A stretch of 64,000 nt of DNA from Austropuccinia psidii (GCA_023105745.1 JALGQZ010000007.1:55099569-55163568), one strand, 5' to 3'. Numbered from the stretch's first letter, positions 1 through 12,967 are shown. Program-made: numbers and translations. Notes: generated by a model from the letters alone, not told the origin.

Positions 1-3000
1 GGTCATTGGCATGCCGACTTCCCAAACACCAAGGGGGTTGCAAATCCAAATCTGCGTCCACCCAGACCAAAGACACCAAAGGAGAGACCATCCTCAGCCT
101 CGGGCTCCCGGTACCAACGTGAGAGGGTCTCTCAAGTGCAATTTGTGGAGCATCACGCTGCGGATAAAGTTCTTATTGACAGCGGTGTGTCCATACACTT
201 GTCTTGATCTGAGAAATTTGCAACCGACTTACGCACCATACATCCTTTTTGCATTTTCTTTGCGGATTCAAACTTGTCAATTACAATCACACAGATTGCA
301 ATGCTTAGAATCCTGGTCAAAGGGGGTGTCGTCGTTATCAGCAATGTCCTGTTTTCCAATAAGGTATCAGGCACAATACTCTCAGTGGGGAGGCTGTGCA
401 AGGCAGGTGTTTTTCCTTTATTTAGTGGCCTGATGCTCTCCCTAGTTGTGTGTGACTGCCTAATAACCACCACCTTCCATAACAACTGTTGGTGGATGAA
501 TGTTAAACTCCAGGAAGGGACCATTGAGTCAGCAGCTGAGACCCCTTCCCTATCTTTGATTGAAATGAATCCGCTATCTTTCCCATCTACTTCAAAACTG
601 AGTTGCCAAGAATGGCATGTGAGACTCGGACATCCTAGCGACAGGGTGGTGAGATACTTCTTGAAGCAGCATGTCCCATCCTTTGAAATGAAAACTTGGC
701 AGTCTTTCTACTGCAAGGTGTGTTCTAAGTCCAAGAGCACTCATTGATTTGCGAGGGATAAACCGCTGGATCTTGTGGTCTCCGACATTATGGGACCATT
801 TGACCAAGATCCACAAGGCTTCCGAAACCTCTTGACAATACGCAACCTTGTCTCAACTTTCAGCATCATCTACCCCCTGAAGTCAAGATTGGACGCACCA
901 GCTTCAGTTCTGGATGTGATAACACACCTCACCGCTCAACTGGAGACCAGCCTGAAGGTGTTGCAAACTGACAACGCAAGAGAATTCACCGCGGCACTTG
1001 CAAAGCTTGGCATTGGCTTTTATCAATCACTGCCGTATTTTCCCCAAGAGAATGGCAAGGCCGAATGCCTCAACCAAACTCTGGGGGATATGGCGAGGGC
1101 AATGTTAACCGAGAGCGGTATGTTGTCCCAATTTTTGCAATTTTCTTATGCCTCAGTGTGCTACCTGCACAACCACTTACTGAACCAATGATTCCCAAAT
1201 TCCTTGCCACACCAGGTCCTGTATGGACGGCCCCCCTCTATCGCTACCTTATACCCATTCGGGGAAAGGGCCATTGTACATGTGCCGGCAGTCCAACAGT
1301 CACACAAGCTGGACGCAAGGGGCATCGAGTGCCGACTTCTCAAGCCACTACTGGCCTCTGGCGAATAACCAAATGATACATTTGGCGAGTGCAATCTTCC
1401 CGCATTTTCAAACGGCTCAGTCAACACAGGAGACTCCGGACAAGGGCTCCCTGAGACATGTACTCAATGCGATGACGCTCGGCAAGGTGCCAACTGAAAT
1501 TTTTTTTGCACGTGAGGAGAGGGCAATCAACTCCCTACCACTAGCGAAGGACATTTTGATCCCAGAAAACCTGAAGCAGGCTCTAGTGGGTCCTGATCGG
1601 CATCACTGGGAACAGGCCTGTCTTGACGAGCTTTGACAAATGAAGAAGGGCGGGGTATGGCAGGCAATCAAGAAGACGCCGGCGATGAAGACTATTGGGA
1701 ATTGCTGGGTTTTTGACACCAAAATTGATGAATTGGGCAACGTCGAAAAATTCAAGGCACAACTAGTGGCTCGCGGTGATCAACAACGACAGGTGATAGA
1801 CTGTACGGAGACATATGCTCCTACAGCGTCCTTATTGTCTCTCAGGTTACTCTTAGCCACTGCCTGCCTTCAGAATTGGAAGGTGTGCTCTTTTGACGTG
1901 AGTGGAGCTTACCTCTACAGCCTGGTGGAGGAGACCATCTTGATGGAGCCACCCACCCATTTCATTCCATCTCTTGAAGGGAAAGTTCTACACCTTCAGA
2001 AAGCCCTGTACGGCATGAAACAGGCGGGTCACTGTTGGTGGCTACATTTATTGGGTATCCTAAAAAAACTAGGCTTCACCTCATGCAAAGTCAACATGTC
2101 CCTCTACGTCTTTCAGAAGGATGAGATGATTATCACAATATGGATACATGTTGATGACGGCGTGATTGCTTCCAACTTGCCAACAGCAATCGAACAATTC
2201 CGCAAAGCCCTATGCAGTAATTTCGAAATCAAATGGCCAGAAAATATGAAGCAAATCATGGGACTGGAATGCACCTTTGGTGAAGGTGAAGTAACCATAT
2301 CGCAGACCAGGCTCACTGACGGCATACTTGATGCCTATCCCAGGAGAATACTCCAGCATGACTCTCCACTACCTCCTATCCTGACAAAAATGTCAAATGT
2401 CAAAGGGATCGTAATGGATGCCGTGCCTTTCAGATAGGTGATTGGGTTGCTCGCCTATCAGGTCAGCGGGTTGCGCCAGGACCTGGCGTTCACCGTGAAT
2501 TACCTAGCCAGACACTTGATGGCTCCGGCAGCGACTCATTGGGACGTCTTGGATCACCTCGTAGGATACCTGCTCAAAACACGGGGTCACTGTAGAATAC
2601 TATGCCTGGGTGAGTGTGCTCTCAGCCTATGGGGTGGTGAGCTGGAACGGTCTCAATCAGGCTTCATGCTCAAACTTGGCGACGCACCCATTTTGTGGGG
2701 CTCAAAACAGCAAACTGTGGTGGCTCTATTGATGTGCGCGGCGGAATATATTGCGCTATCCAACTCAACACAACCCCTAGTACAGGTGATAAACCAACTG
2801 ACACAACTGGCCCAAGACTTCAAGAAGACAATCTTCTGCGACAACCAAGCAGCGGTTCAGGTCTCAATTGAAAACTTATCTTGCAAATGCATGTGGTACC
2901 TCAACCATGCCTTTTTCTTTGTAAACAACGTCATTTGCAAACACAGGATCATGGTCAGATGGGTGAACACTCGGGAGATGCAAGCATACGCACTCACAAA

Positions 3001-3064
3001 GCGACTATCGGGGCAATCTCTCAACCAAGCACTCCACTTTCTCAGCATTACGGGCAACAGGTAA
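1..3064 (+). pseudogene. Ty1/copia retrotransposon pol remnant, 5' end outside window
   Basis: Decayed copia polyprotein read in order: an aspartic protease motif (L-I-D-S-G-V-S) at about 172-192, GAG-pre-integrase with the W-H-x-R-L-G-H zinc-binding start at about 613-735, integrase core at 775-1191 (D-I-M-G-P, then Q-T-D-N), reverse transcriptase at 1640-2437 (W-V-F-D-T-K, L-V-A-R-G, active site H-V-D-D near 2150) and RNase H at 2438-3064 (S-K-Q-Q-T-V-V-A-L, C-D-N-Q-A-A). The reading frame is broken by stops at about 202, 745, 1189, 1634 and 2435 and changes once near 1.2 kb. Gag and the 5' LTR lie outside the window or are lost. The domain order protease-integrase-RT-RNase H identifies copia rather than gypsy. 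It cannot encode an intact protein. Confidence 0.93.
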
Positions 3065-3067
3065 ATC

Positions 3068-3410
3068 TTTGCGGGAGGGTGTTGAAACCTGACTGATGCA
3101 CCAACCTGTCAGCCAGTTATTCTTGTAACAAAGATATACCTGTAGATTACTAAACCACACTGCGCACGTATGATTCTCCGCAGCTGTCTAGTTGTAACTT
3201 ATAAGCTACTCGTGGTCCGGTCCAAACCTCGCTCCTCACCTCTTACTTTTGGAGGCGACGGAAAGGACATGACTGACAAGCGAGCTTTGCTACATCTGCC
3301 CATATCCTATTAGGTAATGCACTCTGACCTCTTACTTTTGGAGGTGACGGAAAGGACCTGACTGATGAGCAAGCTTTGCTACATTTGCCCATATCCTATT
3401 AGTATTATTA
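3068..3410 (+). mobile_element. Polypurine tract and start of the copia 3' LTR
   Basis: Directly after the RNase H stop comes a purine-rich stretch (GCGGGAGGG at 3071-3079), immediately followed by TGTTGAAACC starting at 3080. This is the expected arrangement of a polypurine tract and the TG start of a 3' LTR. The CA end of the LTR could not be placed; 3410 is a minimal limit based on the 76-bp repeats that appear to belong to it. No second LTR copy is in the window for comparison, so the call rests on position and the TG dinucleotide. Confidence 0.55.
3238..3402 (+). repeat. Two 76-bp direct repeats, period 89 bp
   Basis: A 76-bp segment starting ACCTCTTACTTTTGGAGG and ending CATATCCTATTAG occurs at 3238-3313 and again at 3327-3402, separated by 13 bp (GTAATGCACTCTG). 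The copies have equal length and differ at a handful of positions, mostly transitions. They lie within the putative 3' LTR of the left copia element. Confidence 0.85.
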
Positions 3411-3481
3411 CTGGGGTTGTTATTTGTTTTGATAGTGTTCGTGTCAATCTCTTTACTACAATTCTTGATTGTATTGGGCTT

Positions 3482-3985
3482 TCATGCAGGGGAAAGAATT
3501 GATTCCAATGAGAAGTTGACAGTTGTATTACCACTGCGCACTTCTGAACCTGTATTCTCCATGCAATCTGCTTCAGTTGATGACTTGCTGTATTTGCTAC
3601 ATTGCGTTTTTTCTTGATTTTTACTACTATATTGAGACCCTTTAGGTTGAGTGGATCTTGAACTCAATTCATCAGTTGTTTTGGGACTATTAGATTGAAT
3701 CTTTTCTGTAGGAGGAAGTGATAAACTATCATAACTACAAGATTTGCCTTGTAAATGGTCTTTTTTCCAAGCTTCCGACCGAGCTGTAGGCCCTCTTCCC
3801 CAACAACGAGAGGTAGAATGGCTTAAAGAATAGTTACTGGTCATCATCTTGGATATATGACCAGTAAAAATGCTTATGTCTTTCATGAACAAAGACAGGC
3901 ATTGAAAAGCTTCAATTTCATGGGGGGCTATAGTCATTGCAACTTGATTACTGGTGTTGGAGGATGGTACTGATGGATCCAACAA
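3482..3985 (-). CDS. Unrecognised Ser-rich open frame, doubtful
   Basis: A 167-codon minus-strand frame that opens at TTG rather than ATG. It is rich in Ser, Thr, Lys and Gln and has no motif I recognise. It sits between a copia LTR and a decayed gypsy element, so it may be a piece of a transposon gag or a chance frame in slightly GC-richer DNA. It has no visible intron signals or partner genes. It is listed only because it is the longest open stretch here. Confidence 0.15.
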   Translation of the reverse strand: MLDPSVPSSNTSNQVAMTIAPHEIEAFQCLSLFMKDISIFTGHISKMMTSNYSLSHSTSRCWGRGPTARSEAWKKDHLQGKSCSYDSLSLPPTEKIQSNSPKTTDELSSRSTQPKGSQYSSKNQEKTQCSKYSKSSTEADCMENTGSEVRSGNTTVNFSLESILSPA

Positions 3986-4789
3986 GATTTTGAGAAAAAT
4001 AGCTTTGGTATTAAGTCTTCAAAGCTTTAGAATAATAATAAAAAAAGGGAATCAGGATTGTAACGTTGATTCTTGATTTTTGATGAAAGAGTAGGTTATT
4101 AAGGACTAATATTTATTAATTAGGTATTCCGACATCTAATTAATTTATTAGATATAATTAACTTGATTAATAAAATCTGATATAAAATTTAATATATTAA
4201 ATGTTAGCTGGCACCTCTTTTGTGGCTTCCAGACTAAATATTAGGAATTTTAATAAACTAAGAAGAGGTGGAATACTATTTAAATGATTTTAATAGACGC
4301 GTCACTAGTTTTAATATGATGTACTGTTGGAATTAAGGCTTCAACAGTAGTAATAATTTGTAAAAGTGAATTTAATCACTTTAAAGGTGAGAGCGCTAAT
4401 ATTTCTAAAATAAAATGTAAGTAATTTTAAATGTAAAAATATAATTGGTAAGAGCTCTGACAATTAATTCAAAGAGAATTAAGCCTCTTTAAATGTTGTA
4501 AGTACAAATTTGAAATAAAAATAATATGAAATAATTTTGTTCTAATGAGAAAAGATCTGTTATAGCAACATGAGCAGATATAACAACAAGATTGATGACA
4601 TAGTGGGGACTTTATACTATGACATACTCAGTAATTACTCATAGCAACAAGATTTAATTCATATTATAATAATATGAATTGAAGTATTTGAGTTTTATAC
4701 AAAATAATAAAAGAAAATGAGACAAAAATTTAAAGAAAGTAATTGGTGTCTGTATAGCAGGTAAAGGTTTACATGCTTGCAGGCTCACA
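3986..4789. other. AT-rich stretch without a gene; ends in an LTR-family terminus
   Basis: No coding frame is seen. The last eight bases before the gypsy remnant resumes, GGCTCACA at 4782-4789, match the 3' terminus of the 1.9-kb TG...CA family that is clean at 7989-7996. The gypsy RNase H coding sequence starts right after it (TTCCTAGTC). An insertion of that family therefore probably ends here, but its 5' end and target duplication could not be found. Confidence 0.4.
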
Positions 4790-6080
4790 TTCCTAGTCTG
4801 GGCCCTAGAGAAACTTCATTATTATATGGAGGGTGCAGTCTTTGAAGTCTATACAGATTGCACAGCACTCAAGTCTTTACTTAATATGAAAACTACCAAT
4901 AGACACATGTTTAGGTGGCAAATAGCCATCCAAGAGTATATAGGTAACATGACCATCATATACAAAGAGGTCAAAAGCCACACAAATGCAGATGGCCTCA
5001 GCAAATAGCCACTGTATAATTTCAAAATTAACCCAGCTTATGACCCTGAAGTAGCAGCCAAGATCCCTATCCATTTCATGGAAATAGACAGGAGGAAAAA
5101 CTTCAGATTTTCTGAATGGGCACCTGAAAGTGGTACCCCAGACAATGAAGACACTGAATCAGAAGGAACACAAACTCCCATATTGGGGATACGCTCCTCA
5201 GAACTACACAATGAGTTCTTCAGAGAAGTAATGAAGACTTATTCCAAACAAAAACAGTGTGTCATATTTTTGCAACTCATTCAACAGAAATACAGGAGCC
5301 CAGAACTGGAATCCCAGCTAGAGGAACCCTGGTTGAGGTACTATGGGGATAAGATGTTTTTCCTTATAGATGGACTACTCTTTCACAGAGAGAAGAACAC
5401 AAGTGCTCTCACAGTGGTGGACAGGGACCACATATCCCTGATCCTTCAGGAATTTCATGACTGACCCTATATGGGAAACATGAGTGAAGACAGAACCAAG
5501 GAAAGGGTAGCAAGCACAGCTTGGTGGCCCAAATGGGAGCAAGAGTTTAGTAAATATAACAACACTTGTGAAAGATGCCAAAAGGCAAACAGGAAACATG
5601 GGAAAAAACATTGGCTACTTCAACACATAGAAGAACCCAAACACCTATGGGAAACCATTAATATGGACTGGGTCACAGAACTTGTCCCAGGAGGAAAAGA
5701 AAATTTCAATGCCTTCCTAGTCATAGTTGATAGGTATAGCAAAAGTGTGAGGTGCTTGCCATTTCATAAGGAGGACACAGCAATGGATACAGCTTTTTTA
5801 TTTTGGAATAACATCATAGCCACATGTGGAGTCCCAAAAATTATCATTAGTGATATGGATCCAAAATTCATATCAGAATTTTGGACCAACCTCTATGACA
5901 TGCTGGGCACAAAACTTTCATTTTCTACAGCTTACCATCCACAGACAGATGGTTTAGCCAAAAGGATGATCCAAACAATTTAGGACATCATCAGGAGGTT
6001 CTGTGTATATGGCATTGAATATAAGGACTATGAAGGATATACTCATGACTGGGTTACACTTCTCCCAGCAGTTGAGCTGG

Positions 6081-8001
6081 CTTACTGTAAGATGTGACTA
6101 TGAAGCTGATGATAATATTACTATTCATCAACAGTACTATGTCTTTTCTTATGAAATATAATAATAAAGTATTATTATAACCACAATTAGATGATTAAAA
6201 ATTATTTCTTTCACATGTTAAGCACTACTAGTGATTTTAACAGTGAGCAAGTAATTGTCTACAAGAATCAATTACAAGAAGATTTTAATAATAAAACTTC
6301 TTTTATTGAAATAATAAAATTATTTTAATATATAATTAATTATCTTTTGCAAGAATAATTATAATGGTAATTCTTGAAGATAACTAATTTTAGAGAAAAA
6401 CTTTAAGAATTAAAAATAAATCACTCACTAATATTCCAAAGAACTTATTGAAAGATAAAGTAGAGATATTTGATGTAGAATTGTGGATTTAAGGGATCAA
6501 AATGGATTTAAAACAGTATTAAAACAATATATAGTTGGATTCTATGATTTCACGTCTTTCTAGTTGATTCTGAAAGATTAAAACACTTAAGAATAGCGGT
6601 AACTAATACTTACTTGTTGGTAACAATGATTTAAATGATAATAAGATGATGATGTGGAAAAAACAGCAAGAAGAGGCTTCTTTTAATTCAACAACAGCTC
6701 ACAGAGGCGTGCCATGGAGCAAACTTAAAAACCAGTGAGTGAGAAAACAATAAACCTTTTTGGATTATTGATTGCATCATCTGTTGTCATGTAAGATTAT
6801 CATAATTACTTAATTGATGCTTTTATGTGACTACCAACCCCAATATGGTTAAGAATAAAAGGAGTAACATCTGTAAATCTTCTTTTATTCCAAAATAGTC
6901 ATTGATTTCTCAAAATTATCAATGTTATTGCCAATTTCATCACAGGATGTAATTACTGTGAATTTTTTGAAGATTCAGTGTTTCACGTAGAATAGTCAAA
7001 AATGGACTGTAAGTAAAGCTTTTAATTTTATTAGTAAAACTGTAATTATTTGTGGTTGTACCATGGATAATACAGTTCTCCATTAGTCCTGAAAGTTTCA
7101 GAAGGATTCATTAAGAATTGTATTTTTAATGAATTTTTGAAGTTTTTACCTCATTTCTACGTAGAATTGCAAATATCAGTGTTTCACTGGTTTCTATGAG
7201 GTAAATCAATGGATACAAGTCCAAAAAGGGTTTTAATTACTATTTTGGTGTTTATCCATGGAAATTCATTAAGAATTGACATGGTTACAGGAGTCTAAGT
7301 AGCTCTTTACCTCCTTGGCACATCAAAATAGCAGGTTATTTTCTATTTTCTTAAGTTTTACTGTAGTTGTAACATGGTAACCAAGTTCCCAAAAGGTTTT
7401 AGTTTACCAATTAGGCCAAGATCAGCCATGGATTCAAGCTTTGGAGCTGTCCACGCCTCTGAGGCCTCAGAAGTTGGGTACCCTGGCTCTCTTTGATTTC
7501 TTTTGTCCCCCTTGCCTATTTTTCACATCAAAATAGTAATTTAAGCTTAAAGTGAGATATCCACTATGGGTGTACCAAAAGTCCATGTAAGAATACCATG
7601 ATATTAAGTGCTCAAAACATGCATAACACTATTCTTAGTGTATATATAACATGGGATTTCTCACATTCCCATTATTTTGGCGTGAAATTAAGAAAAACAA
7701 AAATTTTCACGGATCTTTTATGTGGTATTGAAGTATTTTCCATTTTACCACCTCAAAGAGTTAATTTGAGCTTATTCACTCTATGAAGCTACCCTAGGTG
7801 AATTTTAGTTTAGAATCCAAATCTGGCCTTAAATCCATGGATTTACTTACTCAATGAAAAGTTATTCATCTTTTCTGAAATCAAAAATGATGAATTTTGG
7901 ATATATGCATGACTTATGAGTTATGTATAATTCAAAATTTCTTTTTAAGATACTTGTGGCCTATTTGGTTATGTAAAATATACCTCAAGGCTCACACTTA
8001 C
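6081..8001. repeat. Target-site duplication CTTAC around the nested element
   Basis: The 5-bp copies are at 6081-6085 and 7997-8001. Removing the insertion plus one copy rejoins the gypsy reading (V-E-L-A-Y followed by N-T-S), which shows that this is the original target. Confidence 0.85.
6086..7996 (+). mobile_element. 1911-bp TG...CA element (solo LTR or LTR-like) nested in gypsy integrase
   Basis: The gypsy reading frame stops at GAGCTGGCTTAC and resumes at CTTACAACACAAGC. The inserted DNA begins TGTAAGATGTGAC and ends AAGGCTCACA, so it has TG...CA ends with TGT/ACA inversion, and it is flanked by the 5-bp direct repeat CTTAC at 6081-6085 and 7997-8001. No coding frame is evident inside. 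This is what a solo LTR or a short non-autonomous LTR element looks like. Related sequence occurs in the window at about 10.44-10.50 and 12.45-12.97 kb (sense) and 37.8-41.5 kb (antisense), and terminus-only matches end at 4789 and 25863. Confidence 0.85.
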
Positions 8002-8684
8002 AACACAAGCCAGAACTCCAATACAGGGAAATAACCCTCACTGGTAGAGAAAGGGTGGATCACCTGAAGAAAAATCTTCTAACTATCTACTCCACAGCCA
8101 AGGACTTCCATGATATGTGGAAGAGAGCTTGTGACAAAGCTGCTAAGCTCATAGCTGAAGCTAAAGAATACAACAAGCAGAGGTATGAAAAGACACATAT
8201 GGAACCAGACTTCAAAGAAGGGGACCAGGTGTTAGTTTCTACACTCAACTTCAATAATCTCAAGGGACCAAATAAAATGAGAGATTGATTTGTGGTGCCC
8301 TTCACTATCATTAAATTGATAGGGAAGAATGCAGTGGAGGTTATACTCACAGAGGAATTCTCCAGGAAACAGCCAGTATTCCCAGTGAGTCTGGTCAAAC
8401 AATACTTCCAGACAGGAGAGGACAAGTTCCCCTCCAAAAAAAAGACTACCACCCCACCAGACATAGTTGAAGTGAAAGACTCCCCTGGACCTGAAAAGAA
8501 GATCATCAAGGCCAAGAAGATTAGATTGAATGGTAAAGACCAAAGACAGTATTTGGTCAGATTTAAAAACCAGACAACAGAAAAAGACAAATGGTTGGAA
8601 GAGGATGCCATACCAGATGGTAACCTCAATCTATGAAAATTCAGGGCCTCCAGGAGGACTGAACAGTCTCATGAATGATGAGCC

Positions 8685-10139
8685 TTTTTTGGAGGGAGGG
8701 TATGTCAGCCTGTGACTCAAATCCAGAGCACAAGAATGGCAGCCAAATACCATAAACCAATGTTAAAGCTAAGATACCACCAAAAAATGGAGCTGAGCCA
8801 AGCTGGATAAAAGGTATCAAAAGAAAGAGGAAACTAAGCTCTTTCCAAATATACAAGTCCCATAATCATAGGACAAAGAATAAAAAAGTTATTCCTGCTC
8901 AAAGTTGTTTTTGAGCATATTCCTTAATTTTCACCTCTCATCTAAAATACAGAGGAAGAGGCTTAACCACAGGAAATGGGTATTACAATTGAATCTCTAA
9001 GTAAGAAATATCTCATGGTAATATCCAAATTGAGCTAACACCAAAATTACAGAAGTTGTGGTCAAAATAAGGTCAAATAAAGGTGAATAAAATATTCACC
9101 TCTCATCTAACCTCTACAGTTTTTGTGGAGAGAACTAAATTGAGGGCTTTTTTTAAGGATCACAATAAGCGATATCTGATGTTTCCTTTCATTCCCCCAT
9201 ATCTTATCTAGAACAAAAGTTGTGGAGCAAACAAGCTCCATACAGATATTGAGAAAATCATATATCTGAATAACAAAGCTTGTACATGGCATAACTTTGC
9301 CATATTTAATGTTACCCATACCAAATGAGATACAATTGTGTAGATCCCATCCAGGGCTATTAAATTAAGCAGCTTTGAGCTCAATATCTCAAAAAATGAC
9401 AAAGATATAGCAATTTTAAGGCTACAATCCCACAATTGTGCCAATACACCTTTTCTGTGGGATAATATTCCATAACCATGATTATGAGGTGTCAAAAAGA
9501 CAAAGAAGCATGCTTATACTTAAATAACTCATAGTTCATTCAATACTGGGGTCCCATACAGTTTCTGTACAGCATTCTATGCGTCAGAAACGTCAGAGGA
9601 GGGCTGTGTGGTCCCCAGATGAAAATTTTCACCCTGTATTTGTGAAAACTGCCCAGAGGTGGTTTCAAGCCCAAATCTGAGCACGATATGGTTTATAAAG
9701 AATTTGTGGAAACCACAAGCAAGTACTCTGAAATGAAAAACTCTTCACTTCCTCTATGTGGATAGTCTAGAGGGCCATTCCACCCCATTTTAGGATAAAA
9801 GGAGGCCTTTTCTCCACCAGAAAAGGTTTCCTCATCCTGTTCTTAAATTCCTACATAGTAAGGCTTTTAGAAATTATTATACTATTTCACAACAAGTCAG
9901 GTATTCTTTAATTCTTAGTATTGTAGTTCTTATTATAGTAACCCAACTGGAAAGACTGCACCCAGGGCTTTCAACAGTGCTCACTACCACTATTTCTTAA
10001 TAGTAAATCCCTTAATCCTTCATGTTTAAACCATTATTATCATCCTCAAACCTTTTTTAAATTAATTTCACCATTTCACAGACATATTTAAAATTTAAAA
10101 AAAGTATTATTATAACTTCATCATAGACTCAGGCTGACA
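8685..10139 (+). mobile_element. Polypurine tract and 3' LTR (1437 bp) of the gypsy element
   Basis: The gypsy pol ends at 8678. A GGAGGGAGGGTA tract follows at 8691-8702, then TGTCAGCC at 8703. The sequence GGCTGACA, the exact inverted complement, closes the block at 10132-10139. An 8-bp perfect terminal inverted repeat starting TG and ending CA, placed directly downstream of a purine tract, defines the 3' LTR as 8703-10139. No long ORF is present. The matching 5' LTR is not in the window, in line with the 5' truncation of this copy. Confidence 0.85.
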
Positions 10140-12967
10140 TTTTCAATTATTACCTCAATTTATACATAGTGAAGGCTAATAACATAATGAAAGCTTCTTT
10201 ACTTGAGGTAATTTCACAAATAGTATATATAAAGCATTTTTTGATTGTTCTTGGCTTATCAATTCTAATTAATCAATAATATACATTGTTAAAGCATTCA
10301 AAGGTTCCCAATACCTCCTTGAAACATTAAAACGGGAGCTTGTTTGTTATTTTATCATTCTTTAATGGTACTTAGCCTTGGTAGAATGATTCTCATAAGG
10401 TATTTATTTACTAATCAGGTTATTATAAGCCTTTCATTAATTATATATTTCTTCCTATACCTCAGGGGCCTCAGAAATTGGGTTACCCTGGCTATGAGCC
10501 TGTGAAGTATGTATAATATAACCATGAGACCACAAAATATCTTCTTCAACATTTGATTCGGTAATAAACAGACTTGTGAAATGAATTTAAAACAAGAAAA
10601 TAACTATGACTTTATTTTTAATAAAAATATTGTAAATATTATGTCATTTTTGGACTTTACACCAAAAATAACCAATAGTGGACCCATAGGGTGTTATACC
10701 CAAAAATAGCTATTTTTAGTGTAATTGGAAGGTTTAAGAATCTCAAATTACAATTACACAATTTAGAAATCGATAATTGTTAAATTTAATCTTAATTTCA
10801 AAGTTGCATAAGGTTTATGCAAACTTACAAAAATTCAGTTAAATTTGAGGTTTTGTGTATATTTACTGAATTGGCTAAGTATTTTCCATACATTATTTAA
10901 ATACTTTGTAAGCTCAATATAAACTGTTTCAAAGAAATTTTATGGCTTTAAAAAAATAAATGGGAAAAATTCATGCAAAAAGGTGGGACAAAGGAAAAAA
11001 GATAAAAGGAGCCATGATACCCAACTTTTGGGATCTGCAAGAACCCAAAGAAGGTTGTCCTCCTGTATTGATGAATTTTAAATTTTATTTAAACTTTAAA
11101 GTCATAATTGAATTGAATATTAAAGTATTAGCTGGCTCATTCCTCTTTTGGATAGGAATTAAAAGCTGCCAAAGGGTAACTCCCTATATGCAGGCTTGTA
11201 ATCAAGGTTTTGAGATCTCTAAAAGCTGAAATAAGCTTAAATTTAAAGTTAAAAGCATTGAAAAATTATCAAAAATCTTATTGAAAGTTAAGGTTTAGTG
11301 TGTATTGAAATTTTAGAAGGAAAAATAGCAATAACTTCAAAAATTCATAGGAAATACAATTCTCAATGGATTTACTTGAAAGCTCACTCATATCACAAAT
11401 TAATGTTATCTGTACAAAAGTTAACCTTTAATCATATTTTATCAGTGAGATGCTTTGGCATTTAGTTGTCAAAGAAAATTAATATTTCCTTAAAAATTTC
11501 TTGAAAGTACTATTTAAAAGATTTTTTCTTGGAATTTTATTTTTAAGTTGTTCATTTTATTGGCTTTAACATATTCTTTGAGGGCATAAAAGAGGAATTT
11601 TGATAACTGTTTTTCTCCATCAGAATAATTCAACAAATAAAATGAGATATTCAAATAGTTAAAGGTTTATTAAATATAGAATATTATTATTAAGTTAAAC
11701 CTTAAGTTACTTTATTTCTTATAGATTGTAAATGGAGAATCAAAATCATACAATTAATAGTATATTTATTTAATCACCAATGATTTATTTTATCTTATAG
11801 AATTGTTCTCTTAAAATATCTCTTAAATCCACGAATTTCCTCTGAAAACTCTTAAGATCATATTTTATCATTCAGAACTATTTTATTTATTTGAAATATT
11901 GTTTTTTGGTGTGTTTTTAGTTAATAAAGATAATTTAATATTATAACTGTTGCTGTTAGACTCATTGTATTTAATACATATTACAAGTAAGTTTTTCTCT
12001 AAATATTCTATGTTTCTTTATCTGGTATTTGTTTTTTATAGAATTTCTCTATAAGAATTATCTCTTCCCAGTGTGTGTGATAATTTTTTTTTAAATGCTA
12101 CTTCTTTTATTCATAAGTTGTTAATATTAATATTTTCCATGTGTAATTGTCTCATTAAAAGATTTGGACTTGTTATTATCATTACTTTCAGTGACTTATA
12201 ATAAGAATAAAATAATAATTTAATTAAATATATAATTATTATAGATTTCTATTATGAAAAGTTTCATAATAATATTAATTTTATCAATAATCTTTTATTG
12301 ATAACAAAGTTATCAATGTTCATGATAATTATATGTATATTTGTGGTTATAATATTTAATTGTATTATTTTTTCTACTTTGGAAAAGGAGATTAATCTTC
12401 ATTTTTATTAATATTATCAAGAGTTTCATAGAAAAACCTTAAACGGTCTCTCTTCAAAGTTTTTTGCCCCCTGAGTTTTTATTACAACAAAAGTAGTAAT
12501 CCAGGCCTTAAGACTGTTATTATGTAGGGATTTATATAAGCTTTATGGAACAAAAAAGAAATTTAAACTTCAAAAAAACTTAATAACACTAATTTTAGGG
12601 CATATGTAACATGTACTTCTTTAGAATCCCATTATTTTTTCACGAAACTGCAAAAAAAGAGATTAACACAATTTCTTCATGTGGTATTGAATGTTATTTG
12701 TTGAATTATTTTCCCTTTCAATACATAATAGCATAAATTGAAGCTTATTCAACATAGGAAGCTAGCCTAGGTAAATATTTATGTATGATGCAAAACTGGT
12801 TCTAAATTCATGGAATAACCTACTCACAAAATTTTGTCCATATTTTTCTTTGTGAAAAATGATACATTTTGAATATTCAAATGACTGATGGGATTTAAAT
12901 ATTATAAAAGCCATTTTCAGAAACTTTTTCACAGTTTTGGTATGTAAAATATAGCTCAAGGCTCACA
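10140..12967 (+). mobile_element. Degenerate copies of the 1.9-kb LTR family, probably nested
   Basis: The segment at about 10,440-10,498 (CCTCAG...GGGTTACCCTGGCT) resembles 7450-7490 of the clean element. The segment at about 12,450-12,967 follows 7500-7996 almost feature by feature and ends in AAGGCTCACA at 12,967. The ~1.95 kb between them does not align by eye and starts TGTGAAGTATG at about 10,499, which suggests a second insertion. An ATG frame at 10,960-11,229 carries no recognised motif. Boundaries are approximate. Confidence 0.5.

Larger units (their letters stand above)
4790..8678 (+). pseudogene. Ty3/gypsy pol 3' half (RNase H, integrase, chromodomain-like tail), interrupted
   Basis: Coding remnant starting inside RNase H (V-W-A-L-E-K-L, then [11 protein letters not shown]), followed by a linker, the integrase HHCC zinc module (C-E-R-C-Q-K-A-N near 5570), the DDE core (M-D-W-V at about 5660; I-S-D-M-D-P-K at about 5850; H-P-Q-T-D-G-L-A near 5940), and after an insertion the C-terminal domain from 8055 and a chromodomain-like tail (Y-L-V-R-F-K-N; W-L-E-E-D-A-I) at about 8550-8625. 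Parts before the insertion share one frame with in-frame stops at 5006, 5462 and 5981; further stops are at 8286 and 8634. The canonical catalytic Glu after G-L-A is Lys here. Gag, protease and RT are missing, so it is dead. RNase H preceding integrase fits gypsy order. Confidence 0.93.

Noticed and set aside
3107..3114. TGTCAGCC in the left copia LTR as a second gypsy LTR start
   Set aside because: Only eight bases match; the following sequence differs from the gypsy LTR at 8703.
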